A DNA stretch of 12,376 nucleotides from Methanoregula sp. UBA276 (GCA_002508495.1 DANA01000078.1:1-12376); one strand, 5' to 3'. Counted from the first letter of the stretch, positions 1-6,930 are shown. Numbers and translations: made by a program. The notes: a model not told the origin generated them from the sequence alone.

Positions 1-172
1 CGGAACACCCGATGACAAGGGCGGCATTGATGCGTTTCTGCCTGATGGTAAGGGCGTTCCAGGCCCCTCGTTGCTGTTTTGCCAGGTACCCCGTGAGGAG
101 CCCGAGCATCGTCCCGAAAAAGAGTCCCAGGGTGACCACAACCAGGATACTGAGTACATCTGCATTCCCCAT
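1..172 (-). CDS. Membrane protein, N-terminal part (cut by window edge)
   Basis: The minus strand is open from an ATG at 172 to the window edge (57 codons, no stop), so only the N-terminus is visible. Residues about 7-30 form a strongly hydrophobic segment (LSILVVVTLGLFFGTMLGLL), followed by a basic stretch with KQQR and RQKR; a second hydrophobic stretch (INAALVIG) begins as the sequence runs out. A good ribosome site, GGTGA at 182-178, lies five bases before the ATG, and a T-rich/TATA-like element is at 207-198. The PEGA gene lies upstream on the same strand, 71 bases away. I do not recognise the family. The SD, start spacing and hydrophobic N-terminus make a real gene likely; its function is unknown. 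Confidence 0.6.
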   Translation of the reverse strand, partial: MGNADVLSILVVVTLGLFFGTMLGLLTGYLAKQQRGAWNALTIRQKRINAALVIGCS

Positions 173-197
173 TGTTTTCACCGGGTTATTCGTCTCG

Positions 198-207
198 TTT
201 TAAAAAA
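198..207 (-). promoter_or_regulatory. T-tract / TATA-like element between the PEGA gene and the membrane gene
   Basis: On the minus strand the sequence reads TTTTTTAAAA. It lies about 40 bases after the PEGA stop and about 26-35 bases before the ATG at 172. It could serve both as the U-tract terminator of the PEGA gene and as box A of the next gene. This assignment rests on position and composition only. Confidence 0.4.
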
Positions 208-243
208 TCCATGGCAATGCCGTAATCCCGCGGGAGCCTGCAT

Positions 244-1056
244 TCAGTTCCGCCGTCTGTGAGTTCCTATCGCGATGAGCCCGGCAAGAACCAGTGCAGG
301 AAGGAGACCGGATGCCTGCGGGGTTGCAGTCGTTGCCGTTGTCGCTTTCGGAGCCGGCCCGGTGATGTCCGGTGTCTCTTCAGCCGTGATCACGACCGCC
401 GTTGGTTCGGGGATCAAAGCAAGGGTTGCAGCCACTTCGGTGACCCGCCCTGCCTCGACGGGGACCGGGGTATTGAACGCGTAATACCCGTCAAGGGAGA
501 ACCTGACCTGGTAGGTGGCAGGCGCAAGACCGGGGACATCCAGCGGGGTTGTCCCCTTGAACTGGTCGTTGATATACACCGATGCACCGGAGGGAATGGA
601 CGTGATCTCCATGCCGCCTTTCTGCTCTGCGGAACTCACCGAAATCGAGGGTCGCCCGAGCGTTACCGACAGGGTGCGGTACTCGGCCTGCGAAAGTCTC
701 GAACGGTCGTTGGGCCCGTTGACCACCCAGACCGTGTACGTGCCCGCATCGAGCCGTCCGCCGACATTTCCGGTGTTCCACTGATAACTCCAGTAGTCGT
801 TGCTGTCAACCGGAACTTTGGTGAAATGCCCCTCGTCCGCCCGCTGCGTTACGGCGTTCAGCATCACGCCGTTTACCGGCAGGTTGGGGCCGGTGAGGAA
901 GAGGTAGACCGTCTGGCTGGTCGGGGAATATCCCGAGAGGGGGATCGTCTCACCCAGTGCCGCCTCGATGCCAAGGGCCGGAGAAGCGCAGCAGGCAAGG
1001 AGCAGGAACAATACCACGACACGAATTTTGGAGGACACGGGGCGGGACAGCGTCAT
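244..1056 (-). CDS. Secreted, membrane-anchored PEGA-domain protein
   Basis: The protein is 270 aa. Residues 1-29 look like a signal peptide: basic n-region, hydrophobic VVVLFLLLACC core, then ASPALG. Residues about 30-140 form a beta-rich extracellular domain (GYSPTSQTVYLFLTGPNLP; YTVWVVNGPNDRSRL) of a type I associate with Methanomicrobiales surface proteins, often next to DUF3821. A PEGA domain follows at about 149-213 (IPSGASVYINDQFKGTTP; LDGYYAF). A Thr/Ala/Pro-rich stalk at about 214-249 leads to a hydrophobic segment at 250-265 and a terminal RRRN, so it is probably tethered to the membrane and facing outward. The same frame extends upstream to 1182, but I chose the ATG at 1056 because the signal peptide starts there and AGTGAT lies four bases before it; the ATG at 1062 is a close alternative. 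The role is probably in the cell envelope or carbohydrate binding; the exact function is unknown. Confidence 0.85.
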   Translation of the reverse strand: MTLSRPVSSKIRVVVLFLLLACCASPALGIEAALGETIPLSGYSPTSQTVYLFLTGPNLPVNGVMLNAVTQRADEGHFTKVPVDSNDYWSYQWNTGNVGGRLDAGTYTVWVVNGPNDRSRLSQAEYRTLSVTLGRPSISVSSAEQKGGMEITSIPSGASVYINDQFKGTTPLDVPGLAPATYQVRFSLDGYYAFNTPVPVEAGRVTEVAATLALIPEPTAVVITAEETPDITGPAPKATTATTATPQASGLLPALVLAGLIAIGTHRRRN

Positions 1057-1158
1057 ACACATCACTATCCCTGTTGTCCCCGCCCCCTCATGTTCTTTTT
1101 GCCCTGCGCCCGTGTGGTGCGACGGGGCCGTTCTTATGCCGGCGCCCGTTTCGTGGTG

Positions 1159-1167
1159 CTTATATCT
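1159..1167 (+). promoter_or_regulatory. TATA box of the MFS exporter gene
   Basis: TTATATC is centred about 32 bases before the ATG at 1195. That puts the expected transcription start only a few bases before the codon. No Shine-Dalgarno sequence is present, so a leaderless or near-leaderless mRNA is likely. Confidence 0.6.
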
Positions 1168-1194
1168 CCCCCCGCCCAACATCCCACGTATCCT

Positions 1195-2568
1195 ATGTCC
1201 AGCAGCCGGCGGACCGCCCTGTTCATCGCCATCCTTGCAGGGTTCCTCACCCCGTTTGATCTCTCGGCAGTCAATATTGCCCTGCCGTCTATCGGCGCGG
1301 AATTTGCCATGGACGCGGTATCTCTTGGCTGGGTCGCAACGGCATACCTCCTTGCTTCAGCTGCATTTCTCCTGCCGTTTGGCCGTATTGGCGATATCCG
1401 GGGGCGCAAACGGGTATTTACCGCCGGGCTTGCCGTCTTTACCATGGCCTCGTTCTTCACGGTCTTTGCCCCCTCCGCTCCCGCGGTCATCGGCATGCGC
1501 CTCATCCAGGGGATCGGGGCAGCCATGATCTTTGGCACCGCTGTTGCGATCCTCACCTCCGTCACCCCGGTGAACGAGCGGGGCAGGGTGCTTGGAATCT
1601 ACACAACCGCGGTCTATATCGGGCTCTCCTGCGGGCCGTTCATCGGCGGGTTCTTAACCGGAGTCTTTGGCTGGCGGAGCATCTTTCTCATCAACATCCC
1701 GGTCGGGCTCTTTGCCATCACCCTCGTGCTCCTTTTCCTGAAAGGGGAGTGGGCGGATGCAAAAGGCGAGCCGTTCGATAGTGGCGGTTCGTTCCTGTAT
1801 GGCCTCACGCTTGTTGCAATCATGTACGGCTTCTCGCTCCTGCCAGAGGCGGCAGGGACAGCCCTCCTGGCAGCCGGGCTTGTCCTTGGGCTGCTCTTCA
1901 TCCTGCACGAGCGCAGGATCCGGTTCCCCCTGCTCGACGTAAATCTCTGGACAGAAAACCGGGCATTTGCGTTCTCCAACCTTGCCGCGTTCATCAACTA
2001 CAGCGCCACCTTCTCGGTCACGTTCTTCCTGAGCCTGTACCTCCAGCTGAACCGGGGGTTCGACCCGTGGACTGCCGGGGCTATCCTCGTCATCCAGCCG
2101 GTTGTCCAGGCAGCAGTCTCTCCCTTTGCCGGCCGCCTCTCGGACCGGATGAGCCCGGGAAAGATCGCCTCGTTTGGCATGGGGCTCACCGCCCTCGGGC
2201 TTGGGGCGCTGGTGTTCCTTTCCAATACCACGCCCCTTGCCGTTATCGCCGGCATCCTGGTCATCCTTGGCGCCGGGCTCGGGTTCTTCTCCTCGCCCAA
2301 CACCAATGCCGTGATGAGTTCGGTGGAGAAGAAGAATTACGGGATCGCGTCCGGCACGCTTGGCACCATGCGGCTGGTCGGCCAGGCCATGTCGATGGGA
2401 ATAGCGATGATGATAATCGCCCTCTTCATCGGCCGGGTCCAGGTGACTGCTGCGCAGCACGCCCAGCTCCTCTCGTCAATGGAGGTGGCATTCGGGTTCT
2501 TTGCCGTGCTCTGTATCGCAGGGATCTTCCTCTCGCTTGTGCGGTACCGCGGGGACAGCCATATATAA
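1195..2568 (+). CDS. MFS multidrug exporter, DHA2 (14-TM) family
   Basis: This 457-aa protein is a proton-driven efflux pump of the major facilitator superfamily, located in the cytoplasmic membrane. The DHA2 (EmrB/QacA-like) assignment rests on D22-LSAVNIALP in TM1, the motif A loop GRIGDIRGRKR at 63-73, and the antiporter motif C region GLSCGPFIGG at 143-152 followed by GWRSIFLINIPVG. Hydrophobic segments continue to the C-terminus, compatible with 14 helices. The frame is open far upstream to 259, but that part is antisense to the PEGA gene. The ATG at 1195 begins the typical short basic N-terminus (MSSSRR) and has a TATA box at the right distance. The substrate cannot be told from sequence. 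The TMEM175-type gene follows 36 bases later with its own TATA box. Confidence 0.93.
   Translation: MSSSRRTALFIAILAGFLTPFDLSAVNIALPSIGAEFAMDAVSLGWVATAYLLASAAFLLPFGRIGDIRGRKRVFTAGLAVFTMASFFTVFAPSAPAVIGMRLIQGIGAAMIFGTAVAILTSVTPVNERGRVLGIYTTAVYIGLSCGPFIGGFLTGVFGWRSIFLINIPVGLFAITLVLLFLKGEWADAKGEPFDSGGSFLYGLTLVAIMYGFSLLPEAAGTALLAAGLVLGLLFILHERRIRFPLLDVNLWTENRAFAFSNLAAFINYSATFSVTFFLSLYLQLNRGFDPWTAGAILVIQPVVQAAVSPFAGRLSDRMSPGKIASFGMGLTALGLGALVFLSNTTPLAVIAGILVILGAGLGFFSSPNTNAVMSSVEKKNYGIASGTLGTMRLVGQAMSMGIAMMIIALFIGRVQVTAAQHAQLLSSMEVAFGFFAVLCIAGIFLSLVRYRGDSHI
2561..2568 (+). promoter_or_regulatory. TATA box of the TMEM175-type gene, overlapping the MFS stop codon
   Basis: ATATATAA spans the last codons and the TAA stop (2566-2568) of the exporter gene. 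Its centre is about 40 bases before the ATG at 2605. The predicted start near 2590 would leave a short leader carrying AAGGA at 2593-2597. Confidence 0.55.
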
Positions 2569-2604
2569 CTCTCCGCAATCTATCTACTAAAAAAGGAACC
2601 AGGT

Positions 2605-3219
2605 ATGCCTGAACATGCTGATACAACCATAAAACCGGATAAAAGCCGTGTCGAAGCCTTAACCGACGGGATCTTTGCATTCGCCATGACCCTTCTGGTC
2701 ACGAGCCTCATCCTCCCCCGTTCGGCCATCGTAACCCAGACCTCCTACCAGGCATTACTCTCCCTTATCCCGGACTTTTATCACTACATCATCGCGTTTT
2801 TTGTACTTGCAGCGTTCTGGATGGCCCATCACCGGCAGTTCAGCCAGATACGGGCCCTTGACCGGATAATCATCGGCACTACGGTCATCTCCCTCTTCCT
2901 CGTCACGCTTGTACCGTTCTCGACAAGTTTCATCGGTGACTATTTTGACCCCTTCTCCTCAATCGTCTTTGAGGCAAACCTCCTCGTCCTCGGACTGGTC
3001 TTCACCTTCCAGTGGTATCATGCAACCAAGGATCACCGGCTCGTATCCCCGGACCTGTCCTTGGGGGTCATACGGAGGGGACTGGCATTCGGTTGTATCA
3101 TCCCCGTCATCTCGTTTTTGGGAATCCTTCTCGCCCTTACCGGCAATGACAGCAGTACCGCCATATACCTTGCCCTGCCGCTGGCCAAGCCCGTTGTTGC
3201 GCACCTGCTCCAGACGTAA
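2605..3219 (+). CDS. TMEM175 / DUF1211 family potassium-channel homologue
   Basis: The protein is 204 aa with about six transmembrane helices, the size of single-repeat prokaryotic TMEM175 proteins, which form tetrameric K+ channels. The family signature R-x5-D-G-x-F-A is in the first helix: R15-VEALT-D21-G-IFAFAMTLL. The usual R-xxx-F-S-D motif here reads R-VEA-L-T-D, so the Phe and Ser are replaced by Leu and Thr while R15 and D21 are kept. The WMAHHRQF stretch after the third hydrophobic segment also fits the family. AAGGA at 2593-2597 is a plausible ribosome site seven bases before the ATG, and TATA lies in the end of the exporter gene. Ion selectivity is inferred from the family and is not shown by this sequence. 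Confidence 0.9.
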   Translation: MPEHADTTIKPDKSRVEALTDGIFAFAMTLLVTSLILPRSAIVTQTSYQALLSLIPDFYHYIIAFFVLAAFWMAHHRQFSQIRALDRIIIGTTVISLFLVTLVPFSTSFIGDYFDPFSSIVFEANLLVLGLVFTFQWYHATKDHRLVSPDLSLGVIRRGLAFGCIIPVISFLGILLALTGNDSSTAIYLALPLAKPVVAHLLQT

Positions 3220-3287
3220 TGAAGGGAACCCGTTCCGTAACCGAAAGTCTGGTGCAAGAAAAAGGGTCCCTCTCCCCCTTCCGGGTG

Positions 3288-3413
3288 TCAGAGCCGCTGC
3301 TCCCAGGTATGGCCGCAGTCGTTACAGACGCAGACCACGACGGTCTTGTCATCGACGGTCTTGCAGTCGGTCCATTCGGTGTTCTTTGAACCGCACTTGG
3401 GGCAGTTTGACAT
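3288..3413 (-). CDS. 41-residue zinc-ribbon protein resembling the TFIIS/TFS C-terminal ribbon
   Basis: This short ORF reads on the minus strand from the ATG at 3413 to TGA. It has four ribbon cysteines, C4-PK-C7-G and C30-ND-C33-G-H-T-W, plus C17 and C28. Between the knuckles is D21-D22 in KTVDDKTVVV, spaced from the second CxxC exactly as the Asp-Glu hairpin of TFIIS-type ribbons is in the sequences I remember (nine residues from the second acidic residue to the first Cys gives C-x2-C-G-x2-W). It could be an RNA polymerase-associated ribbon or one of the archaeal CPxCG micro-proteins of unknown role. The gene has its own TATA element (TTTTTTATAG at 3466-3457) and a GAGGGG stretch before the ATG. 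It ends convergent with the TMEM175-type gene. That it is a real gene is likely; its role is uncertain. Confidence 0.78.
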   Translation of the reverse strand: MSNCPKCGSKNTEWTDCKTVDDKTVVVCVCNDCGHTWEQRL

Positions 3414-3456
3414 ACGAAATAGTCCCCTCTATTGATACCCATCTCATCTGTATAAT

Positions 3457-3468
3457 CCTATAAAAAAC
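3457..3468 (-). promoter_or_regulatory. TATA box of the small zinc-ribbon gene
   Basis: The minus strand reads TTTTTTATAGG, about 50 bases before the ATG at 3413. The predicted leader of about 25 bases would include the GAGGGG at 3430-3425. The T-run may also end transcripts of the upstream hydrolase gene, together with the T5 at 3485-3481. Confidence 0.5.
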
Positions 3469-3491
3469 CGCGGAACGGGGAAAAATGACGG

Positions 3492-4154
3492 TCAGGGGGT
3501 GATACCGATCGGTTCGCCGGGTGCAGGTATCCGGACCCTGATGTCGGTGGTCCGCTCCAGGGCAGTTTTGAACGCATGGGGGTCAGCGGCAATCTTGTCC
3601 CAGGTGTTGTAGTGGATGGGGATGACCGTCTTTGCGCCGATGAAGTTGGCCGCCATCATCGCCTCGGCGACCCCCATCGTGTACCTGCCCCCGATTGGCA
3701 GGAGCGCGACATCGGGGTGGTAGAGTTCCCCGATAAGTTTCATGTCCGAGAAGACCGCGGTGTCCCCGGCATGGTACACCTTCACGCCGTCCATGCCGAT
3801 AACAAAGCCGGCAGCCACCGCCCCGGCAAACCCCGGCCCGGCCTCATCGATGCCGGACGAGTGCAAAGCAGGCGTCATCGTGAACGTGACCCCGTCGACT
3901 GTAATTGTGCCGCCGATATTCATGCTCTCGGCATCAACACCCTGTGCCTTGAGGTACCTGGCGACCTCTTTTATGGCAATGGTCTTTTTCTGGATCCTGG
4001 CGGCCTCCCCCAGGTGGTCGTAGTGCCCGTGGGTAACGGCAACGATATCGGGGTTTATCGCGGCAACGCTTCCCCCCTCGATGAACGGGTCGATCAGGAC
4101 ACGCCTGCTTCCAGAGAGCAGTACGCAGGAATGGCCAAGCCAGGTGAGCTGCAT
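3492..4154 (-). CDS. UPF0173 metal-dependent hydrolase (metallo-beta-lactamase fold)
   Basis: The protein is 220 aa, normal for the family. It starts directly with the conserved WLGHSC (5-10), and has the metal-binding motif T41-H-G-H-Y-D-H47, then H98-SS, G130-D131-T, PIGG (153-156) and H181-YNTW. All the metal ligands expected for a binuclear metallo-beta-lactamase hydrolase (H42, H44, D46, H47, H98, D131, H181) are present. The family is related to UlaG-type lactonases, but its physiological substrate is not known to me. The ATG at 4154 puts WLGHSC at the N-terminus as usual. The ribosome site is weak (GGTT) and a TTTTTTTTATC element lies about 40 bases upstream, so a short leader is likely. 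It is followed on the same strand by the small zinc-ribbon gene. Confidence 0.93.
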   Translation of the reverse strand: MQLTWLGHSCVLLSGSRRVLIDPFIEGGSVAAINPDIVAVTHGHYDHLGEAARIQKKTIAIKEVARYLKAQGVDAESMNIGGTITVDGVTFTMTPALHSSGIDEAGPGFAGAVAAGFVIGMDGVKVYHAGDTAVFSDMKLIGELYHPDVALLPIGGRYTMGVAEAMMAANFIGAKTVIPIHYNTWDKIAADPHAFKTALERTTDIRVRIPAPGEPIGITP

Positions 4155-4190
4155 GTAACCAGATCTGGACTGATGGCGGATGAAGGTTCC

Positions 4191-4201
4191 GATAAAAAAA
4201 A
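4191..4201 (-). promoter_or_regulatory. TATA-like element of the UPF0173 gene
   Basis: The minus strand reads TTTTTTTTATC, centred about 40 bases before the ATG at 4154. Its eight T residues could also act as a second termination tract for the helix-turn-helix gene upstream. Confidence 0.45.
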
Positions 4202-4219
4202 CGCGTGCGCACCGGCACT

Positions 4220-4226
4220 AAAAAAA
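4220..4226 (-). terminator. U-tract terminator after the helix-turn-helix gene
   Basis: Seven T residues on the minus strand, 32 bases after the stop codon. I see no strong hairpin before them, which fits archaeal termination driven by U-tracts. Confidence 0.45.
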
Positions 4227-4257
4227 GGATCTGTAGTCCATGATGTGAGCCTGATCT

Positions 4258-4866
4258 TCAGGTCACATCGATCAGTTCAGCTTCGGTGATGTCGATCGAA
4301 TCGCCCAGGCTGTTGTCGGTTGCGCTCCTTGTCATCTGTTCGGTCAAGTCCCGGTCTTCCATGACATCGCGGATACGGTCGATGTACGGGTCGATGGTCG
4401 GGTCTTCCTGCTCTTCGATGACATGGCGGTATTCGCGCAGGGTCGACGGGCTGACGCCGAGAGTCTCGGAGACCTCTTTCATGGTCTTGCCGGAGCTGAT
4501 GAGGTCTTCCATGTCAACCTTGTCAAAGGGCATCTTGAAGTCAAGTTCGCGGAAGAGTTTGAGCCGCACCCGCGCCCGTGCCACGGTCTTTGAGAGTTTC
4601 TCATCTCCCAGTTCGCGGGCGATCTCGGTATCGTTCTTCCCCGCGTAGAAGGAGGTGACCAGCTTGGCAAGCTGGATGGGCTTGAGGGAGGTCTTGAAGA
4701 TCCCCTGCTCGGTGATCTCCCGCATTACAAGAGCCACTTCGCGTTCGATCGCGTCACTGTCTCTTAAGGTTCCATGGATGTTCTTCATGGGTTCGACTAT
4801 CTTGGTCTTCCCCGACATGGAACTGAAGAGTTTCAGAAGCTGTGCTTTTCGTTTGTCCTGGGTCAT
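4258..4866 (-). CDS. Archaeal double helix-turn-helix regulatory protein
   Basis: The protein is 202 aa and soluble. Two helix-turn-helix-like segments are visible: residues about 78-104 (NDTEIARELGDEKLSKTVARARVRLKL) and about 127-151 (KTMKEVSETLGVSPSTLREYRHVI), the second resembling sigma-region-4/LuxR-type helices. The N-terminus is basic and the tail (152-202) is very acidic. From memory it resembles the haloarchaeal conditioned-medium-induced protein 4 group; that link needs a profile search. The ATG at 4866 is preceded by a box A (ATTAAATA at 4918-4911), giving a leader of about 22 bases. An upstream ATG at 4871 is out of frame and reads only ATG-CAA-TGA across the start codon. The gene is divergent from glyS, with a spacer of 300 bases holding clustered inverted repeats, so autoregulation or control of glyS is possible but unproven. 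Confidence 0.85.
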   Translation of the reverse strand: MTQDKRKAQLLKLFSSMSGKTKIVEPMKNIHGTLRDSDAIEREVALVMREITEQGIFKTSLKPIQLAKLVTSFYAGKNDTEIARELGDEKLSKTVARARVRLKLFRELDFKMPFDKVDMEDLISSGKTMKEVSETLGVSPSTLREYRHVIEEQEDPTIDPYIDRIRDVMEDRDLTEQMTRSATDNSLGDSIDITEAELIDVT

Positions 4867-4910
4867 TGCATACCCCGTCTTGGGATTAGGATATACAATA
4901 CTTCGTCATC

Positions 4911-4918
4911 TATTTAAT
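4911..4918 (-). promoter_or_regulatory. TATA box of the helix-turn-helix gene
   Basis: ATTAAATA on the minus strand lies about 48 bases before the ATG at 4866, predicting a start near 4888. Confidence 0.55.
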
Positions 4919-5010
4919 GCTATCTTTTTGCCCCGTTTGACCAAAAGGACTTTAAAACGGTGTTTAAAAGCTCCGGTTTGATCCGGCATTTCTGGCCGAT
5001 ACGGTCTATT

Positions 5011-5088
5011 TTCCGGCATTTTTTATACTTCCGTACCGGAAGTGCACCAGGTTTTTCCGGCCCTTATGCATGCTGATGATAACCGGAA
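5011..5088. promoter_or_regulatory. Cluster of TTCCGG/CCGGAA sites in the regulator-glyS spacer
   Basis: The hexamer TTCCGG or its complement occurs four times in 78 bases: 5011-5016, 5036-5041, 5055-5060 and 5083-5088. The last two can also pair as a 6-bp stem in RNA. A 10-base direct repeat, TCCGGCATTT, is at 4982-4991 and 5012-5021. The cluster surrounds a TATA-like TTTTTTATA (5019-5027), which may be the glyS promoter and would give a leader of about 117 bases. No gene is visible in 4867-5166. Confidence 0.45.
5027..5043. promoter_or_regulatory. Perfect palindrome just after a TATA box, candidate operator
   Basis: ACTTCCGTACCGGAAGT has 7-bp perfect arms (ACTTCCG / CGGAAGT) around TAC. 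It begins in the last base of the TATA-like element and ends before the expected start site near 5050. A protein bound there would block the promoter. Confidence 0.5.
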
Positions 5089-5166
5089 CGCAGATAGGAT
5101 GAGAGTCTTTTTGTCGGTTCGTCGCCCTACAGTACTAGAGACAATAAAATCCTGTTCGTGATCTTT

Positions 5167-6888
5167 ATGAGCGACGTTTTTGAGAATGTGATGGAACTAG
5201 CCAAACGGCGCGGCTTTGTCTGGCCGACTTCGGAGTGTTACGGTGCTGTTGCGGGTTTCATCGATTATGGGCCGCTGGGTGCGATGATGAAGCGGCGGAT
5301 CGAGAATATCTGGCGTGATTTTTACGTGATCCGCGAGGGCTACTACGAGATCGAGTGCCCGACGATTGCGCAGGAGGCCGTCTTTGTCGCCTCCGGCCAC
5401 GTTGCGGGATTTGCCGACAAGATGTGCCAGTGCCCCCACTGCAATGAATTCCTCCGGGCCGACCACGTGGCAGAAGGCGGGGGGATAGAGAACGCCTCCA
5501 CGATGAAAAACGAGGAACTCTCCGCAGCCCTTGCCACCTGTAAGTGTCTTGCCTGCGAGGAGGTGCTGGGCACAGTAGAGGTCTTCGGGTTCAACCTGAT
5601 GTTCAAGACAAGTATCGGTCCCGGCTCTCAAAGGGTCGGCTACCTCCGGCCCGAGACCGCACAGGGTATGTTTGTGGACTTTGCCCGCCTCCTGCGGTTC
5701 TACCGCGACAAGCTCCCGTTCGGCGCAGTCCAGATCGGCAAGTCGTACCGGAACGAGATCTCCCCCCGGCAGGGGATGATACGTCTCCGCGAGTTTACGC
5801 AGGCGGAGGCCGAGATTTTCGTCCACCCGGCCGAGAAGAACCGGCACCCCTTCTTCGGGCGCTATGCCAGTTACCGGATGCCTCTTTTGACCTATGTCCA
5901 GCAGCAGAACGGGCAAGATGCCGTCACCCTCTCGATGCGCGAGGCCGTGGACCAGGGTGTAATAGCGAACGAGTATCTCGCCTATTATGTTGCCCTTACC
6001 CACGAGATGCTCACGGTCATCGGGATTAAGCCCGAACGGCTCCGCTTCCGCCAGCACCTCCCCGACGAACGAGCGCACTATGCCACGGACTGCTGGGACG
6101 CCGAGATCCATTCGGAGCGTTTTGGCTGGGTCGAGACGGTCGGCCTTGCCGACCGGACGGACTATGACCTGCGAGCCCATGCAAAGGAGAGCGGCACCCC
6201 GATGACGGTCTTCATCCAGTACGATGAACCAAGGAAAGTCCCGCGCCGGCGTATCATCCCCAACATGAGCGTGCTCGGCAAGCAGTACCGGAACAAGGCA
6301 AAGGCCATCTTTACCGAACTGGAATCAGCTATCCCCACAAAAGACGGTGCCGATGTCGTAGTGGACGGCGAGACGATCCACATCCCGCCGGATCTCTTCG
6401 AGGTCCGCGATGAGATCGTGGACATCCGGGGCGAGGATATCGTCCCGCACGTGATCGAGCCCAGTTACGGTATCGACCGGATGTGCTACGCGGTCCTCGA
6501 ACAGGCCTATGACGAGGATGTGGCTGACGGCGAGAAGCGTGTCGTGATGCGTTTCTCTCCCCAAGTTGCTCCCGTGCAGGTCGCGGTTTTCCCGCTCATG
6601 ACCCGCGACGACCTTGACACGATTGCCCGCGAGATCACCACCAGTCTCCAGAAGAAGGGGCTCCTTGCCGAGTATGACGACAGCGGGGCCATCGGCCGGC
6701 GCTACCGGCGGCAGGATGAGATAGGCACCCCGTTTGCCATCACGGTCGACTACGATACAAAAGAGAACAATACCGTTACCCTCCGGGACCGCGATTCGAT
6801 GAAGCAGGTGCGGGTTGCCATTAAGGATTTGCCGGAGATTATCGGGGCGCTGGTTGACGGGACGCGGGTGTTCTTGGAGATAAAATAA
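5167..6888 (+). CDS. glyS: Glycyl-tRNA synthetase (dimeric archaeal/eukaryal type)
   Basis: This is a class II synthetase that charges tRNA-Gly with glycine in the cytoplasm. The 573-aa length is normal for archaeal enzymes. The N-terminal catalytic part begins with KRRGFVWPTSECYG, and a zinc-ribbon-like insertion has C89/C92 and C125/C127/C130. Motif 2 is SYRNEISPRQG from about 193 with LREFTQAEAEIF. Motif 3 is EPSYGIDR at 431-438. The anticodon-binding domain runs from about 463 to 560 (QVAPVQVAVFPL; RYRRQDEIGTPFAITVDYD). I place the start at the ATG at 5167 rather than the in-frame GTG at 5158, because GTGAT at 5158-5162 pairs with the 16S rRNA end at the right spacing. The upstream spacer carries a candidate operator. 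A hairpin with a T6 tract follows the stop directly. Confidence 0.97.
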   Translation: MSDVFENVMELAKRRGFVWPTSECYGAVAGFIDYGPLGAMMKRRIENIWRDFYVIREGYYEIECPTIAQEAVFVASGHVAGFADKMCQCPHCNEFLRADHVAEGGGIENASTMKNEELSAALATCKCLACEEVLGTVEVFGFNLMFKTSIGPGSQRVGYLRPETAQGMFVDFARLLRFYRDKLPFGAVQIGKSYRNEISPRQGMIRLREFTQAEAEIFVHPAEKNRHPFFGRYASYRMPLLTYVQQQNGQDAVTLSMREAVDQGVIANEYLAYYVALTHEMLTVIGIKPERLRFRQHLPDERAHYATDCWDAEIHSERFGWVETVGLADRTDYDLRAHAKESGTPMTVFIQYDEPRKVPRRRIIPNMSVLGKQYRNKAKAIFTELESAIPTKDGADVVVDGETIHIPPDLFEVRDEIVDIRGEDIVPHVIEPSYGIDRMCYAVLEQAYDEDVADGEKRVVMRFSPQVAPVQVAVFPLMTRDDLDTIAREITTSLQKKGLLAEYDDSGAIGRRYRRQDEIGTPFAITVDYDTKENNTVTLRDRDSMKQVRVAIKDLPEIIGALVDGTRVFLEIK

Positions 6889-6907
6889 GGGGATTTCTCC
6901 CTTTTTT
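6889..6907 (+). terminator. Hairpin and T6 terminator of glyS
   Basis: A short stem GGGA (6890-6893) / TCCC (6898-6901) with loop TTTC is followed at once by six T residues, directly after the TAA stop. Confidence 0.65.
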
Positions 6908-6930
6908 CCTTGAATTATTTGAATAATGAT

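Noticed and set aside
1057..1182. 42-residue N-terminal extension of the PEGA protein
   Set aside because: It would put a hydrophilic stretch before an obvious signal peptide and run into the divergent exporter promoter.
259..1194. N-terminal extension of the MFS exporter frame
   Set aside because: The extension is antisense to the PEGA gene; the family N-terminus and TATA spacing fit the ATG at 1195.
5068..5120. Possible C/D-box small RNA (CTGATGATAA) before glyS
   Set aside because: The C-box-like sequence has C where a purine is expected and no CTGA D box follows at a suitable distance.
5142..5150. CAATAAAAT as the glyS TATA box
   Set aside because: It is only about 20 bases before the ATG, so transcription would start inside the coding region.
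5197..6180. 327-aa minus-strand ORF inside glyS
   Set aside because: It is a shadow frame of a high-GC gene; glyS has all synthetase motifs.
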